Source: Prochlorococcus sp. AG-363-B04
Lineage (GTDB): Bacteria > Cyanobacteriota > Cyanobacteriia > PCC-6307 > Cyanobiaceae
Length of the DNA: 64,000 bases
NCBI GenBank assembly: GCA_003278465.1
Contig: QCFC01000004.1
Location: forward strand, 1 to 64,000
Direction: 5' to 3'
Part shown: in pieces, positions 7,401 through 16,785 of the stretch
Position numbering within the stretch: position 1 is the stretch's first letter
Layout: every line of letters starts with the position of its first letter
Program-made: the position numbers and the translations under genes
Notes under the pieces: generated by a model
Told to the model about the DNA's origin: nothing
What the model saw: the letters and a program-made list of their open reading frames with translations, nothing else
Databases searched by the model: none

Positions 7401-9170
7401 TTATTGCAGGCTGACTGCCTTCCCTTCTCTACGTGGGTCCGCAGCACCATGCCAGCTTCCATCCTCCCAGAGAAGGACAGCTAATCCACTGCTAAATGAA
7501 CTGTATTTAATTTTGTGGCCGAGGAGTTTTAGGCCTTTGAGGATGTTGCCATTGGAATTTTGCCAGTAACCCTTATTTTCTATATAGGTGTGGGTTGGTC
7601 CTACTGCCAGATGTTTTTGGCTTACTACTTCTTTTGGTGAAAGTTTTAGGTCTATGATTCCGATTAATGAGTTGGTAATGTAATGAGGGATAAGCCACCC
7701 ACCTGGTGATCCAACTGCTAAAACTGGCTTGCTATCTCGAAATGCTATTACAGGTGACATCGAACTCATAGGACGTTTATTTGGACCAATTCGATTAGCT
7801 ATCGGTTTTCCTGATACCTCAGATAAAAATGAGAAATCAGTAAGTTGATTATTTAAGACCATTCCCCCAGATATATTCCTACTGCCAAAGACAGTTTCAA
7901 CTGATCCTGTATAACTAGCGATGTTGCCTTCTAAATCAACTACTACCAGGTGAGTTGTTCCTTCCTCTGTTGTTTTTGGTTGACTAGCGAAATCCAATAA
8001 ATCGCTACCTTTTGGTTTACCAGGCTCAGGATTAATAGTTGTATTGGTGGTTTTGATTTCGTTTGCTCTTTCTTTTATATAAATGTCTTCTAATAATCCT
8101 TTTAGAGGAACTGGCCAGTCAATCGGGTCTCCTATCCAATGAGAACGATCTGCATCTGCAAACCTTAGGGATTCAGCTAGAAGATGCCAATGGCCTATCG
8201 TTTTTTGTGACCAGGTGTCCTTTGAGAGAAGCTCATAGGTCCCAAGAGCCTGTAATACGGCAACGCCTCCCCCACTTGGAGGCGGAAACGAACATATGCG
8301 CCAGTATCTATATTTCCGACAAAGTGGTATACGTTTCTGGATTCGATAATTTGCCATATCCTGAAGAGTGATTGTTTGAACAGGTTCGTTCCTGTTCTGA
8401 CGCAGTTGTAGATCCTCTATAAGTTGATTGGCTACTTCACCTCGGTAAAATTCATTTCTACCTCCCTTTGCAATACGTGTTAATGTTGACGCTAATTCCT
8501 GATTGCGAAATGGCTTATTTTGTGATGGGAGAGAATTATTTTGGAGATAAATTGATTTAAACTTTTGACTATGATTAACCCCAATTGTTTTTGCTAAAGA
8601 TATGGATTTGATAAAGCGGGTACTGGGTATGAAGCCCTCTTTAGCAAGTTGGATTCCTCTTTCAAAATTAGTCTCCCAGGGTAAACGTCCAAATTCTTGG
8701 TGTCCTTCCCAAAGTAAAGCAGTTGTACCTGGAACTCCTATTGAAGATATACTTTTAGTCGCTTCTAGCCAAGAAACTTTTTTTCCATCTGTTGTTAACC
8801 ACATATTTTCATCAACTTGAGCTGAGGCGGTCTCTCTTCCATCTAAAGCGTGTAACGATTTTGTTGTTTGGTTCCAGTACAACAGGAACGCTCCACCTCC
8901 TAAACCTGAACTTTGTGGTTCGACAACTGTTAGTACTGTCTGTGCAGCAATAACGGCATCCATTGCTGTGCCACCTTCTTCTATCGCTTTAATAGCAGCA
9001 TTACTTGCTAATGGATTAGCAGTCACCACGACGGCCCGCCCGGCAGCAGTAGAGACTTTGTTCTGTGTTATGTCAATACTTTCTGGTGCATTTTTGTTGA
9101 CCTGAGCTAATAGAGGAAGAGGCAGTATTGAAAGTAAAACAAGTAATTTTAATGGCTTATGTTTTTTCAA
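7401..9170 (-). CDS. ggt: Gamma-glutamyltranspeptidase
   Basis: 589 residues, the usual length for periplasmic GGT. A signal peptide (LKLLVLLSILPLPLLAQ) begins the protein. The large subunit carries GGTAMDAVIAAQ and SSGLGGGAFLLYW, typical of the Ntn-hydrolase fold. The autocatalytic cleavage site and nucleophile is the first Thr of GTTHLVVVD (about T405), which starts the small subunit; RPMSSMSP and VGSPGG follow as in the family. GGT cleaves the gamma-glutamyl bond of glutathione and related peptides and may recover amino-acid nitrogen. The gene is monocistronic with a long non-coding region upstream. Confidence 0.95.
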   Translation of the reverse strand: MKKHKPLKLLVLLSILPLPLLAQVNKNAPESIDITQNKVSTAAGRAVVVTANPLASNAAIKAIEEGGTAMDAVIAAQTVLTVVEPQSSGLGGGAFLLYWNQTTKSLHALDGRETASAQVDENMWLTTDGKKVSWLEATKSISSIGVPGTTALLWEGHQEFGRLPWETNFERGIQLAKEGFIPSTRFIKSISLAKTIGVNHSQKFKSIYLQNNSLPSQNKPFRNQELASTLTRIAKGGRNEFYRGEVANQLIEDLQLRQNRNEPVQTITLQDMANYRIQKRIPLCRKYRYWRICSFPPPSGGGVAVLQALGTYELLSKDTWSQKTIGHWHLLAESLRFADADRSHWIGDPIDWPVPLKGLLEDIYIKERANEIKTTNTTINPEPGKPKGSDLLDFASQPKTTEEGTTHLVVVDLEGNIASYTGSVETVFGSRNISGGMVLNNQLTDFSFLSEVSGKPIANRIGPNKRPMSSMSPVIAFRDSKPVLAVGSPGGWLIPHYITNSLIGIIDLKLSPKEVVSQKHLAVGPTHTYIENKGYWQNSNGNILKGLKLLGHKIKYSSFSSGLAVLLWEDGSWHGAADPRREGKAVSLQ

Positions 9171-10203
9171 TGCTGAATGTGGATTAACTGAATACTTTCT
9201 AGCTACCTTACTTGATTATGACAGTATTAAGTTTAGCCAATTTTCATTGGCCTGAAACATTGAGTAATTTATCAGGATAATCGAGATCCTTTTAATGAGG
9301 TTATTAAGGGTGTTTAAGTTTAATAGTCTATAAGAAAGGTTGTTTCATCTTGCTATTAACTATGTATTTTTAAATGACTTTTAAAAACAAGCTGTATGGA
9401 GACATAGTTTCTTTATACCCTCCTTTTACTTTTATTTAATCGACTTGGAAATCTAATAATGCTGAGTAGTTTATTTGAAAAGGGCATGATTTATTCTAAG
9501 AGGACTCTAAATAACAGTACAATTTTAACAAAAATAGTTAATTAATTATTTATTTCATATGTCTAAGAGCCTCCACTACATCTTCTCACTTTTTGCATGC
9601 AAGCTCTTTCCCAAAATTTGTGGGAATTGCGAAATTTTCTTTTCAAAATTCCAAGATTTCGACCAGATCTTTTTTGAGATAAATAATATTGGAACTAAAA
9701 TGACCAATCTCTTTAAAAAAAGGAGATAAAGGATATTGCAGAGAATCTACTTTATATTCTAAAAAATCTCTCTAAAATGAAAATTTTGGAAGGTAGCAAG
9801 ATAACTATTAAGCCAAGGTTGATGGAAAGTTGAGCAGATTTTTTAGTGGGAGCCCCATAGATTTATTCTTGTTTAGATAGGATACCTATTTAATAGGAGT
9901 ATGAATGCTAAAACGATAATTCATAATCAAAAGTTAAAATTTTAAATATCCCCAATGGTTTAGTATATAACGATAAGTTAATGAAGAATTTATAGGACCT
10001 TATTTATATAAAATCTAGTATTAATAATCTACCTTTATTTGAAATTGTGACCAACATATTACCATTTGATCTCATTTATTTGAGCAATAATCTTTGAGCA
10101 ATGTAATTATAGAATATATATCGTTGTAATATGCATTAGAACTTTATACAATCATATGTTTTCTATTTACATAGCCTTAAGACGATTATTCATTGAATTT
10201 GAT
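9171..10203. other. 1-kb intergenic region upstream of ggt
   Basis: Very AT-rich. The only candidate gene is the 56-codon plus-strand ORF at 9559-9729. No terminator, tRNA or repeat was found. It will include the ggt promoter but no box could be assigned. Confidence 0.5.
9559..9729 (+). CDS. Possible 56-residue Cys-containing protein
   Basis: ATG to TAA, 56 residues, rich in Phe and Lys with a CxxC pair (KICGNCEIFF) and another Cys upstream (LFACKLFPK). Too short for the track. The initiation region has no clear Shine-Dalgarno. The CxxC motif and lack of stops make it a weak candidate. Confidence 0.3.
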   Translation: MSKSLHYIFSLFACKLFPKICGNCEIFFSKFQDFDQIFFEINNIGTKMTNLFKKRR

Positions 10204-10509
10204 CTAGTCAAGCATTAAATATCCATTTCTTTCCAACTCGTCAAATACTGTTGCTCCTCTAGCTTTGACTCCAGTTGCTAATGGATTAATCTGATCAAGT
10301 ACTGCTGCCAAGCAGGTTATCCAAAGGCTCCCTTTGCAAACATGAGCAGCAACACATATGTGATTCGGAGCTTTTTCAATGCAACCTTGTGTTCGTGAAA
10401 CCTTGATGCTCGCAATTTGTGACTCCAACTCTAGATCTAATAGCTGTGCTTCTTGTTTGGTAATTGATATTCCAGAGGCATGACATTCAAGCATCATTTG
10501 ATAGTTCAT
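10204..10509 (-). CDS. Hypothetical 101-residue protein
   Basis: Soluble, with four Cys (LECHASG, TQGCIEKAPNH, HVCKGSLWITCLAA) and an acidic C-terminus (VFDELERNGYLMLD). No membrane segment. It shares strand and region with the 70-residue Cys protein upstream (75-bp gap) and both may be read from one promoter. The family is not recognised. Confidence 0.6.
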   Translation of the reverse strand: MNYQMMLECHASGISITKQEAQLLDLELESQIASIKVSRTQGCIEKAPNHICVAAHVCKGSLWITCLAAVLDQINPLATGVKARGATVFDELERNGYLMLD

Positions 10510-10584
10510 TATAAGTGATTTGTTGTTTAAATTCTTGCTTTAAAGTCCGTTTTGAGATGAATAAATAGCTATTTAGCTTAGTGC

Positions 10585-10797
10585 TTATTCATCAAACATT
10601 TTGCAGTGTGAGTGGTTTGGATTCTCTGCACACTCAATGGCCCAGTAATCTAGATTGGATATATTTTTATGAGACTCCATTTCAAAACCACATTCTTTAA
10701 GTGAGACTCGTATTCCATCTATATAACAAGAAATATTCTTACTTTCTTCAGTATTCATTGTGTCTTTAAAGAAAGCAAGTGGCATAGATAACCCCAT
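10585..10797 (-). CDS. Small protein with C-terminal His/Cys motif
   Basis: 70 residues. The end of the protein (WAIECAENPNHSHCKMFDE) has paired Cys with intervening Asn, Pro and His. This C-xxxP-xxxx-C style of tail is frequent in small picocyanobacterial proteins of unknown role. The start may be the first or second Met (MGLSMPL). No Shine-Dalgarno stands out. Function unknown. Confidence 0.6.
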   Translation of the reverse strand: MGLSMPLAFFKDTMNTEESKNISCYIDGIRVSLKECGFEMESHKNISNLDYWAIECAENPNHSHCKMFDE

Positions 10798-10901
10798 TTT
10801 TAATCTCCAGATGAACTTTTGGGAAATAGAAACTGTAGAGTTTCTTTTGAATTTAGAGATTTGGTAATTTGCCCCCCTTACTCTTCTCTCTATCTAGTTC
10901 A

Positions 10902-10964
10902 CTATCGATCAACTGTCTAGGGTAAAAATACCGAAGTATTTTCCCCTAGACAGTTGATCGATAG
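10902..10964. repeat. 63-nt near-perfect inverted repeat (long hairpin)
   Basis: CTATCGATCAACTGTCTAGGG at 10902-10922 pairs perfectly with its complement at 10944-10964. The inner part (TAAAAATAC-CGAA-GTATTTTC) pairs almost completely, so the whole unit folds into a stem of about 28 bp with a CGAA tetraloop. No T-run follows. It lies between the divergent minus-strand gene at 10797 and the plus-strand Nif11-like gene. Confidence 0.8.
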
Positions 10965-11177
10965 AATCAATGGGCTAGTACTACTCCTTTGGATTGTTTT
11001 AGGAACAAATTGCAAATCTTTTGGAAATAATTATGAAATTATTTTTTCTGTCATTTATGACCTAAATAAAAAGTCACAGATGAATTTAAAGTTTGAGTAT
11101 CACCGCATAGGATGTTTTCCTTTCTACCAGAATTTATTTACTTGATCAATTATCCTGGACTTGATCGGTTTTGTTCT

Positions 11178-11513
11178 ATGGACCCTAAAACTTTAAACGT
11201 CAAAGAAAGGCTTAAATTACTTGTTGAGTCCTTGGATGGAGCCGAGGACACTAATCAAGCCTTGTCTGAATGCAAGGATGCTGAGACAATGTTGGAGATT
11301 CTTTTTAATTATTCAGCACATTTAAAATTAGATCTTACTAGAGATGATCTAAGGAAGAACCCCCCAATACGAGATTGGATTTGGTGGAAGAATAAAGAAG
11401 CCTTGGTTAACCTTGGTGATAACAATCTTCGCTATCAAGCAGATAGTTCAGGTAAAACCAGATGGGATCCTTGGACTATCAAATTTTTTAAATTTCTACG
11501 TATATGGAGATAG
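11178..11513 (+). CDS. Nif11-like domain protein, paralog 1
   Basis: 111 residues if started at MDPKTLNV, chosen because it aligns with the start MNPKTLSV of the paralog at 17212-17562. The domain follows the Nif11 pattern: RLKLLVESLDGAEDTNQALS-CKDAETMLEI--NYSAHLKLDLTRDDL-KNPPIRDWIWWKN. Nif11 domains are best known as leader peptides of modified natural products. This tail (SGKTRWDPWTIKFFKFLRIWR) is basic and Trp/Phe-rich, without the Cys and Ser/Thr core of a lanthipeptide. No modifying enzyme is nearby, so a precursor role is not supported. Confidence 0.7.
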   Translation: MDPKTLNVKERLKLLVESLDGAEDTNQALSECKDAETMLEILFNYSAHLKLDLTRDDLRKNPPIRDWIWWKNKEALVNLGDNNLRYQADSSGKTRWDPWTIKFFKFLRIWR

Positions 11514-11572
11514 GCTAAATGTATGATTAGTTCTAAAGCCTTTGAATTGTCATATTTTTAAGATTTCTAATA

Positions 11573-11845
11573 TTAGAAACTGTTAAATTTACCAGTTCCA
11601 CTATCTCTATGGTTATCCGGCAGGAAAGGAAAGATATCATTGGCACCGAAAATTTCATCAAAGCTTTTTTCTGAAGTGTCTTTTTCGTTCTGTTTTGGAG
11701 TAGGAATAGTATTTGTGTCCTCTGAGATTATCTGTGGATGTAGTAAATCGTTTGTATTTATATTTGCTATTTTCGGCAAGGTGGAAAATGGTGTAAACAA
11801 AAAGATAAGATTGACGCAGGTTAAAAATAGAAGTTTCATATGCAT
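11573..11845 (-). CDS. Secreted hypothetical protein
   Basis: 90 residues from MHMKLLF, with a signal peptide (LFLTCVNLIFLFTPFSTLP), a low-complexity Thr/Lys/Glu linker and an aromatic C-terminus (FDEIFGANDIFPFLP, ending GTGKFNSF). The plus-strand ORF 11640-11912 is its shadow. No family recognised; export is inferred from the N-terminus. Confidence 0.65.
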   Translation of the reverse strand: MHMKLLFLTCVNLIFLFTPFSTLPKIANINTNDLLHPQIISEDTNTIPTPKQNEKDTSEKSFDEIFGANDIFPFLPDNHRDSGTGKFNSF

Positions 11846-11926
11846 TCATATAAGTTCTAATATTATATTCTGTAAATTAAATAAATCAAGAAGAATGGTT
11901 TGTATTAATTAATCTGTGTAAATTCT

Positions 11927-11955
11927 ATCTCTATCAAACAAACGTTTGATGAGAT
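11927..11955. terminator. Hairpin downstream of the DUF3764 gene
   Basis: ATCTC-ATCAAAC pairs with GTTTGAT-GAGAT across the loop AAAC, with one bulged T. It lies between two minus-strand genes and could stop transcription of the 12043-12399 gene. The T-tract on the minus strand is short. Confidence 0.45.
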
Positions 11956-12042
11956 ACTTTGGATTAAAATTATATAGTAAGAATAAAAGTCAATTCAACA
12001 TCTGAAAATGCTTTAGACAGGCATAGTTGAATAACTTTAACT

Positions 12043-12399
12043 CTACAGCTTAGATGACCAATCACTTGTCTGGGTTGATCTATAGATATGACCACTTGCC
12101 TCAATCATTTCTCGGTTATCAGTTAGAAACTGTTTTACTGATCCTGGCTTGGATTGATGTATAACTACAACTTGTCTAGGGTTATCAACGCTGACTCCTC
12201 TGAAGAGAGGTTTCAGTTCGTTAGATACATGGACCTTGCTTGCTTCTTTACTGTCAAAGCCTGTCGCCCATTTTTCAAAAGGCACATTAATATTAAATGT
12301 AGTAATAGAAACAGTGCCAGAAACAATGCCTCTAGGTATTTGATAACCTATAAAGACTCCAAGTAAAGTTGTTAATCCAATTAATGCTGTTGTCTTCAT
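12043..12399 (-). CDS. DUF3764 family protein
   Basis: 118 residues. A short hydrophobic N-terminus (TTALIGLTTLLGVFIGY) precedes a domain with the DUF3764 pattern: FEKWATGFDSKEASK, LKPLFRGVSVDNPRQVVVIHQ, KQFLTDNREMIEASGHIY. DUF3764 is a small marine cyanobacterial family, probably with a dimeric alpha-beta barrel fold; its role is unknown. The N-terminal anchor would place it at the inner membrane or outside it. Confidence 0.75.
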   Translation of the reverse strand: MKTTALIGLTTLLGVFIGYQIPRGIVSGTVSITTFNINVPFEKWATGFDSKEASKVHVSNELKPLFRGVSVDNPRQVVVIHQSKPGSVKQFLTDNREMIEASGHIYRSTQTSDWSSKL

Positions 12400-12653
12400 G
12401 ATGTAAATTAATATTTGATATTGCTACAATACTAACGCATTCGTTTTCTAATTAATCCATTGCATGAGATCTTAGCCTCATGAAATAACCTATTAAATTA
12501 ATTATATTTTCTTTTCTTCCTACAATGATTTTTTGAATATGCCTACTCTTCATTAATAAATTTATATTTGACCCTAATTAATTAGGACAATAGGATTCCT
12601 CAGTTCAATTTTGATCTGACATAAGAGGCACACCACTGCGTGGTTACTTACCC

Positions 12654-12683
12654 AGCTCTATAGGTATAACTACCTATAGAGCT
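12654..12683. repeat. Perfect 13-bp inverted repeat
   Basis: AGCTCTATAGGTA pairs exactly with TACCTATAGAGCT across TAAC. It is not followed by a T-run and lies at the start of the G+C-richer block. Confidence 0.7.
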
Positions 12684-12828
12684 CTAGGGCCCTTCACGGT
12701 TTCTCCGTTCAGGTTTCCTAATTTTCTGTCCTGAGGTGTTTTGTTTTCCTCCAGGATAAAACCAGATAACACGTGTCCACTACCTGTGGAGCATGGATGG
12801 TGGATGACTTCTGCACTCCCTATCTGTA

Positions 12829-12913
12829 GGGGGGGGGTTGCGTAAATCGAACAATTCTCCTAGAAATAAGGTTCCCCATCACCCAGGCCCGGCGTTTACG
12901 CAAGGGTCTTTTT
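12829..12913 (+). ncRNA. Candidate 3' end of a structured RNA
   Basis: TTGCGTAAA (12838-12846) pairs with TTTACGCAA (12895-12903) and is followed by GGGTCTTTTTT. That is a terminator-like closing stem. Inside is a G+C-rich segment (CATCACCCAGGCCCGGCG), and upstream come nine consecutive G. Together with the hairpins from 12654 onward this could be a plus-strand RNA of about 250 nt. I could not match it to tmRNA, RNase P, 6S, SRP RNA or a known riboswitch. Confidence 0.3.
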
Positions 12914-13393
12914 TATTGCTTATAAAGGCCAGCCCAGGCACGATTAGCAATTCATCATGCAGGGTATGGATGAAATGTCAAAGCCTTTTGGGTCTTTCTG
13001 TCAACATAATGGTGGATTTAATCCACTTTAAATTGCTTTTGACCTAATCATATTTGCTAACTAGTAGTTAGGATGTTTAACTTTATGTATTTATAATTTA
13101 TTGTTGGATCATTATCTATGCAGCATTATTTCCTTGTCAGCCTAAACACTATTTATAAACACTATCTAAATACCTTATTTTTTTTATAAAAATGAAATCT
13201 GGTGATAGTTTGTTTGTAGTGAATATTAGTAAAGCGATTTATTGATTATATGTTACCATATGCTTGACATATTATTTAAATGGTAATTCTTGGTAATGCA
13301 ATTGATTCTACTTACTTTATAAATAGTGATTAAGTTGTAATTTCACTGGAGAAGTTCTATTAATATAGTATGATATGAAAAATAAGAAGACCC

Positions 13394-15685
13394 TTGGTTG
13401 ATAATTTACGTATTGAAATTGAAACTATTTCCCCTTTGGATATGCATTCATTGAAGGGTGTACTTGCAGAGGCATGTAGATTGCATTCATCGGGAAATAT
13501 AAATGAAGCAAAAATTACTTATCTATCATTATTAGAAAAAGGTTTTAGAAATCCAGTTGTCATAAATAATTTAGCCCTTATCTATATATCAAGTAATAAT
13601 CATAGGAAGGCCATAGCTTTTTTCGAATTTCTTATCAAAAGATATCCTTTATATGCAGATTCATATATTAATCTTGCTCATCTACTATTCGAACGAAGTA
13701 TGTTTTTTGCTGCTATAAATATTTTATATATATCTAGACAAATTAATAAAAACAATCATTTATTTTACTGGGAGCTTGCGAATGTTAATAAGTCCATGCG
13801 AAAACTTGACTGTGCTCTAAATGCAATTCGGATTGCAATTTCATTATACAGAAAGGACCCTAACTATTATGTCTTAATGTCTGAGGTTCTCTTTGATCAA
13901 AAAAGGTATAAAGAGTCGGAAGATATAATTTTGAATAATATAAATCAATTTCCTGACGATAGTTTATTGCAGCATCGACTAACAAGACACTATATGCTTT
14001 GCTGTAATCTTTTTCAGGCGAAGTTATCTGCTATTAAGGTCATTTATATCAATCCTATAGTTCTAGAAAGCTATTTAACGCTAAGTAAGATTATTCTTTC
14101 CATGTCTAATTGTAATGAAGCAATAATTATAGCTAGAAAGTTTGAATCTGAATTTAGCCTTTTAGCTGGCCCTAAGATTAACTTGGCTATGCTTTTGCTT
14201 GAATGTGGCAAGTTAAAACAAGCAGAAAAATACATTAGGCATGCAATTAAAATAGATTCATCTATACAAGAGTCATATTCAGTCTTAGGTATAATTTTGA
14301 GAAAAAAAGGAGATGTCAATGGTTCTAAAGAAATAACCACATTTTCATTAGGTAAAAATCCATATTGTATAAAATCACTTCTCAATATGGGCATTTTATT
14401 ACAAAATGAAGGTAAATATGATCAAGCAATTAGTTTCATCAACAAAGTATTAGAGATTAATTCATCAAATTCAGATGCCTGGATTAATTTAGGTTCAATA
14501 TATCAGGATATGGAAAAGTATAGTGAAGCTTATAACTTTACTAAAAAGGCTCTAAATTTAGATCAAAATAATATTCAAGCACTATCTAATTTGGCATTAA
14601 TATTCAATCAGAAAGGTGATTTTGTTAATGAGAAACGTATATTATATCGAATACTCAAGCTAGACTCAAAGCAATATAAAGTTCTTTATGATTTTTCTCG
14701 ACACTACAGCTCAGAGGATCTGTTTTATAGAGAAATGTTGTTTTCAGTTTCGATGGATGAACTCAGTAATTCAGAGAAAATTGATATCTTATTTGCTAAG
14801 TCTAATATATTAGATAAAGAAAAAGATTATAATCAAGCATCTAAATACTTGAATCAAGCTAATAAACTAAAATTAACACACTTTAAATCTAATTATTCTC
14901 AAATTAAGAGTAAGGCTGACAAAATGATTGATATAATCAATGCAAACGAAAAAATTTCTAATTTACATTGTGAAAAACAATTTATTTTTATAGTTGGTAT
15001 GCCTAGAAGTGGTTCAACGTTAGTTGAATCTATTCTATGTCTTAATCCATCAGCCGTAAGCCTTGGAGAGGTTAATTATATAGATGAGTTTTTCAAAGAT
15101 ATTAATCCTGATAAGCATTCTGAAATATCCAATGACTTAAAATCTTTTTACCTAGAACGAGTATATGCTAGGTTTAGTAATCCAAGAATAATTATTAATA
15201 AGTATCTCTATGATTATATATATATCTCTCAAATTCTAAATAGTTTCCCTAATACTAAAATTATATATTGTAATAGAAACCCTCTTGATAATATACTCTC
15301 CCTTTATAAGGCGCATTTCCCAAGAGGAAATGAATATTCCTCCTCACTTACCGATTGTGCTAAGTTAGTGTTACATACTGAATATATTATGAGTAGATAT
15401 AAGAGCAGTTATTGTGACTTGATCTATACAATTAATTATGAAAAACTTGTTCAAAATACTGATCAGGAGATCCCCTCATTAATAAATTGGTTGGGATGGA
15501 AATGGGATATTAAATATATGTCACCTCATTTATCAAAAAGACTAGTTGGTACCATTAGTAGTATTCAGGTACGGAATCCTATAAATAGAGCTTCTGTTGG
15601 ACAATGGAGGCAATATTACGATCTTCTTAAACCTGCCATTAATATATTAATTCAGAATTCTAATTATAAAAACTTACTATCATAG
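13394..15685 (+). CDS. TPR-repeat protein with C-terminal sulfotransferase domain
   Basis: 763 residues from TTG, or 747 from ATG 13442, which begins directly before the first helix (HSLKGVLAEACRLHSSGN). Residues 20-430 are a run of about twelve tetratricopeptide repeats (such as NLALIYISSNNHRKAIAFF and WINLGSIYQDMEKYSEAY). Residues 530-760 are a sulfotransferase: the PAPS 5'-phosphate loop is GMPRSGST (535-542), followed by a GEVNYIDEF segment and a YCNRNPLDNILSLY segment that fits the 3'-phosphate site. Such proteins transfer sulfate from PAPS to proteins or glycans and are common in picocyanobacterial islands. The target is unknown; a surface molecule is plausible. Confidence 0.85.
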   Translation: MVDNLRIEIETISPLDMHSLKGVLAEACRLHSSGNINEAKITYLSLLEKGFRNPVVINNLALIYISSNNHRKAIAFFEFLIKRYPLYADSYINLAHLLFERSMFFAAINILYISRQINKNNHLFYWELANVNKSMRKLDCALNAIRIAISLYRKDPNYYVLMSEVLFDQKRYKESEDIILNNINQFPDDSLLQHRLTRHYMLCCNLFQAKLSAIKVIYINPIVLESYLTLSKIILSMSNCNEAIIIARKFESEFSLLAGPKINLAMLLLECGKLKQAEKYIRHAIKIDSSIQESYSVLGIILRKKGDVNGSKEITTFSLGKNPYCIKSLLNMGILLQNEGKYDQAISFINKVLEINSSNSDAWINLGSIYQDMEKYSEAYNFTKKALNLDQNNIQALSNLALIFNQKGDFVNEKRILYRILKLDSKQYKVLYDFSRHYSSEDLFYREMLFSVSMDELSNSEKIDILFAKSNILDKEKDYNQASKYLNQANKLKLTHFKSNYSQIKSKADKMIDIINANEKISNLHCEKQFIFIVGMPRSGSTLVESILCLNPSAVSLGEVNYIDEFFKDINPDKHSEISNDLKSFYLERVYARFSNPRIIINKYLYDYIYISQILNSFPNTKIIYCNRNPLDNILSLYKAHFPRGNEYSSSLTDCAKLVLHTEYIMSRYKSSYCDLIYTINYEKLVQNTDQEIPSLINWLGWKWDIKYMSPHLSKRLVGTISSIQVRNPINRASVGQWRQYYDLLKPAINILIQNSNYKNLLS

Positions 15686-15916
15686 ATGATTTTAAAATTG
15701 CACTTTTAAGGTATAAGTAATTCCTACACTAATATTTGATAAATATTTCTTATGAATCTATCATCTACTGGTACTTTCGAATCTTACTTTATTTATGAGG
15801 ATAGCAATATTTCTAGGAACTAGATTTCCTCATTTGCCAACCCGATGTAGCTAAGTAGTCATACGCATTGAATATAATTAGTATTACGCTTTTATAAAAA
15901 AAATAGGAACCCTCTA

Positions 15917-16024
15917 ATGACTTACAATGAAGCAGATCTTATGGCAGGGGCTATTGCTCATGTTTTAATCATTATTTCCATTCTGTTTATGGTAAATAGT
16001 ATCACTTACTATAGTGATATGTAA
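15917..16024 (+). CDS. 35-residue membrane mini-protein
   Basis: The ATG is preceded by AGGAACCCTCTA. The product has an acidic N-terminus (TYNEADLMAG) and one hydrophobic span (AIAHVLIIISILFMV). It resembles the tiny thylakoid or membrane proteins abundant in Prochlorococcus. A short hairpin (TATCACT/AGTGATA) overlaps its end. No known photosystem subunit was recognised. The surrounding 15686-16252 region shows nothing else. Confidence 0.5.
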   Translation: MTYNEADLMAGAIAHVLIIISILFMVNSITYYSDM

Positions 16025-16252
16025 TACATCCATACTTACACTATATACACTAAACAAATTTTTATAACTTACCCTAATTATTGTGCGGCTTTACCTCCCT
16101 AGCAAGGTTGAATTAACATATTATTCATTCGGTACTCAGAGCATGTATGTATTTAATTGCTACTACTGCTAATTATTATATAAAATAACATATATAATAG
16201 GAAATAATTGTTTCTAACTTTTTAACTAAATTTTCACATTAATTATATTCCA

Positions 16253-16621
16253 CTAAATTTTCCATGAAGCACCCTTGATTAATAATGCAAATCGCCTTGC
16301 TATGATAAGAAATGGAAAAATTATTTTAGTGCGACTTTTATTTGCAAATAAATTTGAAAGAATCTTCAATAGTGGGCCTGATGGATCATTGAGATAAGAG
16401 CAAATACACTGAACTGCTTCGGCTCCGTAGAGTAGTTCATCATTTCTTATAAGGATAGCTCCATTTCTGTCCATATCATATCCATACGGTATTTCTGGAG
16501 GGTTCTCTCTAGCATTTTTAATTTCTATATTAGGTAGATTGCTCTTGAGCTCTATTAACTCTGCAAATTGCTTACAAAAGGGACATTCTCCATCATAAAT
16601 AAAAGTAAAATTAGGACTCAT
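16253..16621 (-). CDS. DCC-family (DUF393) thiol-disulfide oxidoreductase-like protein
   Basis: 122 residues. The N-terminus FTFIYDGECPFCKQFAELI is the signature of the DCC/DUF393 family, with a thioredoxin-like CxxC (residues 14-17) after the DG motif. A later segment (NGAILIRNDELLYGAEAVQCI) matches the family's second conserved region. The tail is hydrophobic and basic (IIFPFLIIARRFALLIKG). The family is predicted to act in thiol-disulfide exchange; partners are unknown. It is a single gene on its strand. Confidence 0.85.
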   Translation of the reverse strand: MSPNFTFIYDGECPFCKQFAELIELKSNLPNIEIKNARENPPEIPYGYDMDRNGAILIRNDELLYGAEAVQCICSYLNDPSGPLLKILSNLFANKSRTKIIFPFLIIARRFALLIKGASWKI

Positions 16622-16785
16622 TTGAAACAGGATTTTGTCCTATTTTACCTCTACCTTGTTTAATCTTGTCCTGGTCACCAAATAAAATGAAATCATATGC
16701 TAATGGACAGTTTATTTAAGAATACTTTTATTTCTGTCTGTTTCTGTATAGGTATGATTAGTTCTAGGCAAGGTACTTACCTCTC

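Larger units (their letters stand above)
12400..13393. other. 1-kb divergent intergenic region with structured core
   Basis: No protein gene is supported. The part 12640-12920 is richer in G+C than its surroundings and contains a perfect 13-bp hairpin, a CCCTA-TCTG-TAGGG hairpin (12818-12831), a run of nine G (12829-12837) and a long-range stem ending in a T-run. The rest is AT-rich and will hold the promoter of the TPR gene. Confidence 0.55.

Noticed and set aside
8063-8371. Plus-strand ORF inside ggt
   Set aside because: Fully antisense to a clear GGT gene; shadow frame.
12640-12915. Identification of the structured block as tmRNA, RNase P RNA or 6S RNA
   Set aside because: None of the conserved cores (tag reading frame, T-loop, P4 helix sequence, open bubble) could be found.
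12838-13047. 69-residue plus-strand ORF
   Set aside because: Lies in the structured G+C-rich block and has no protein-like pattern.
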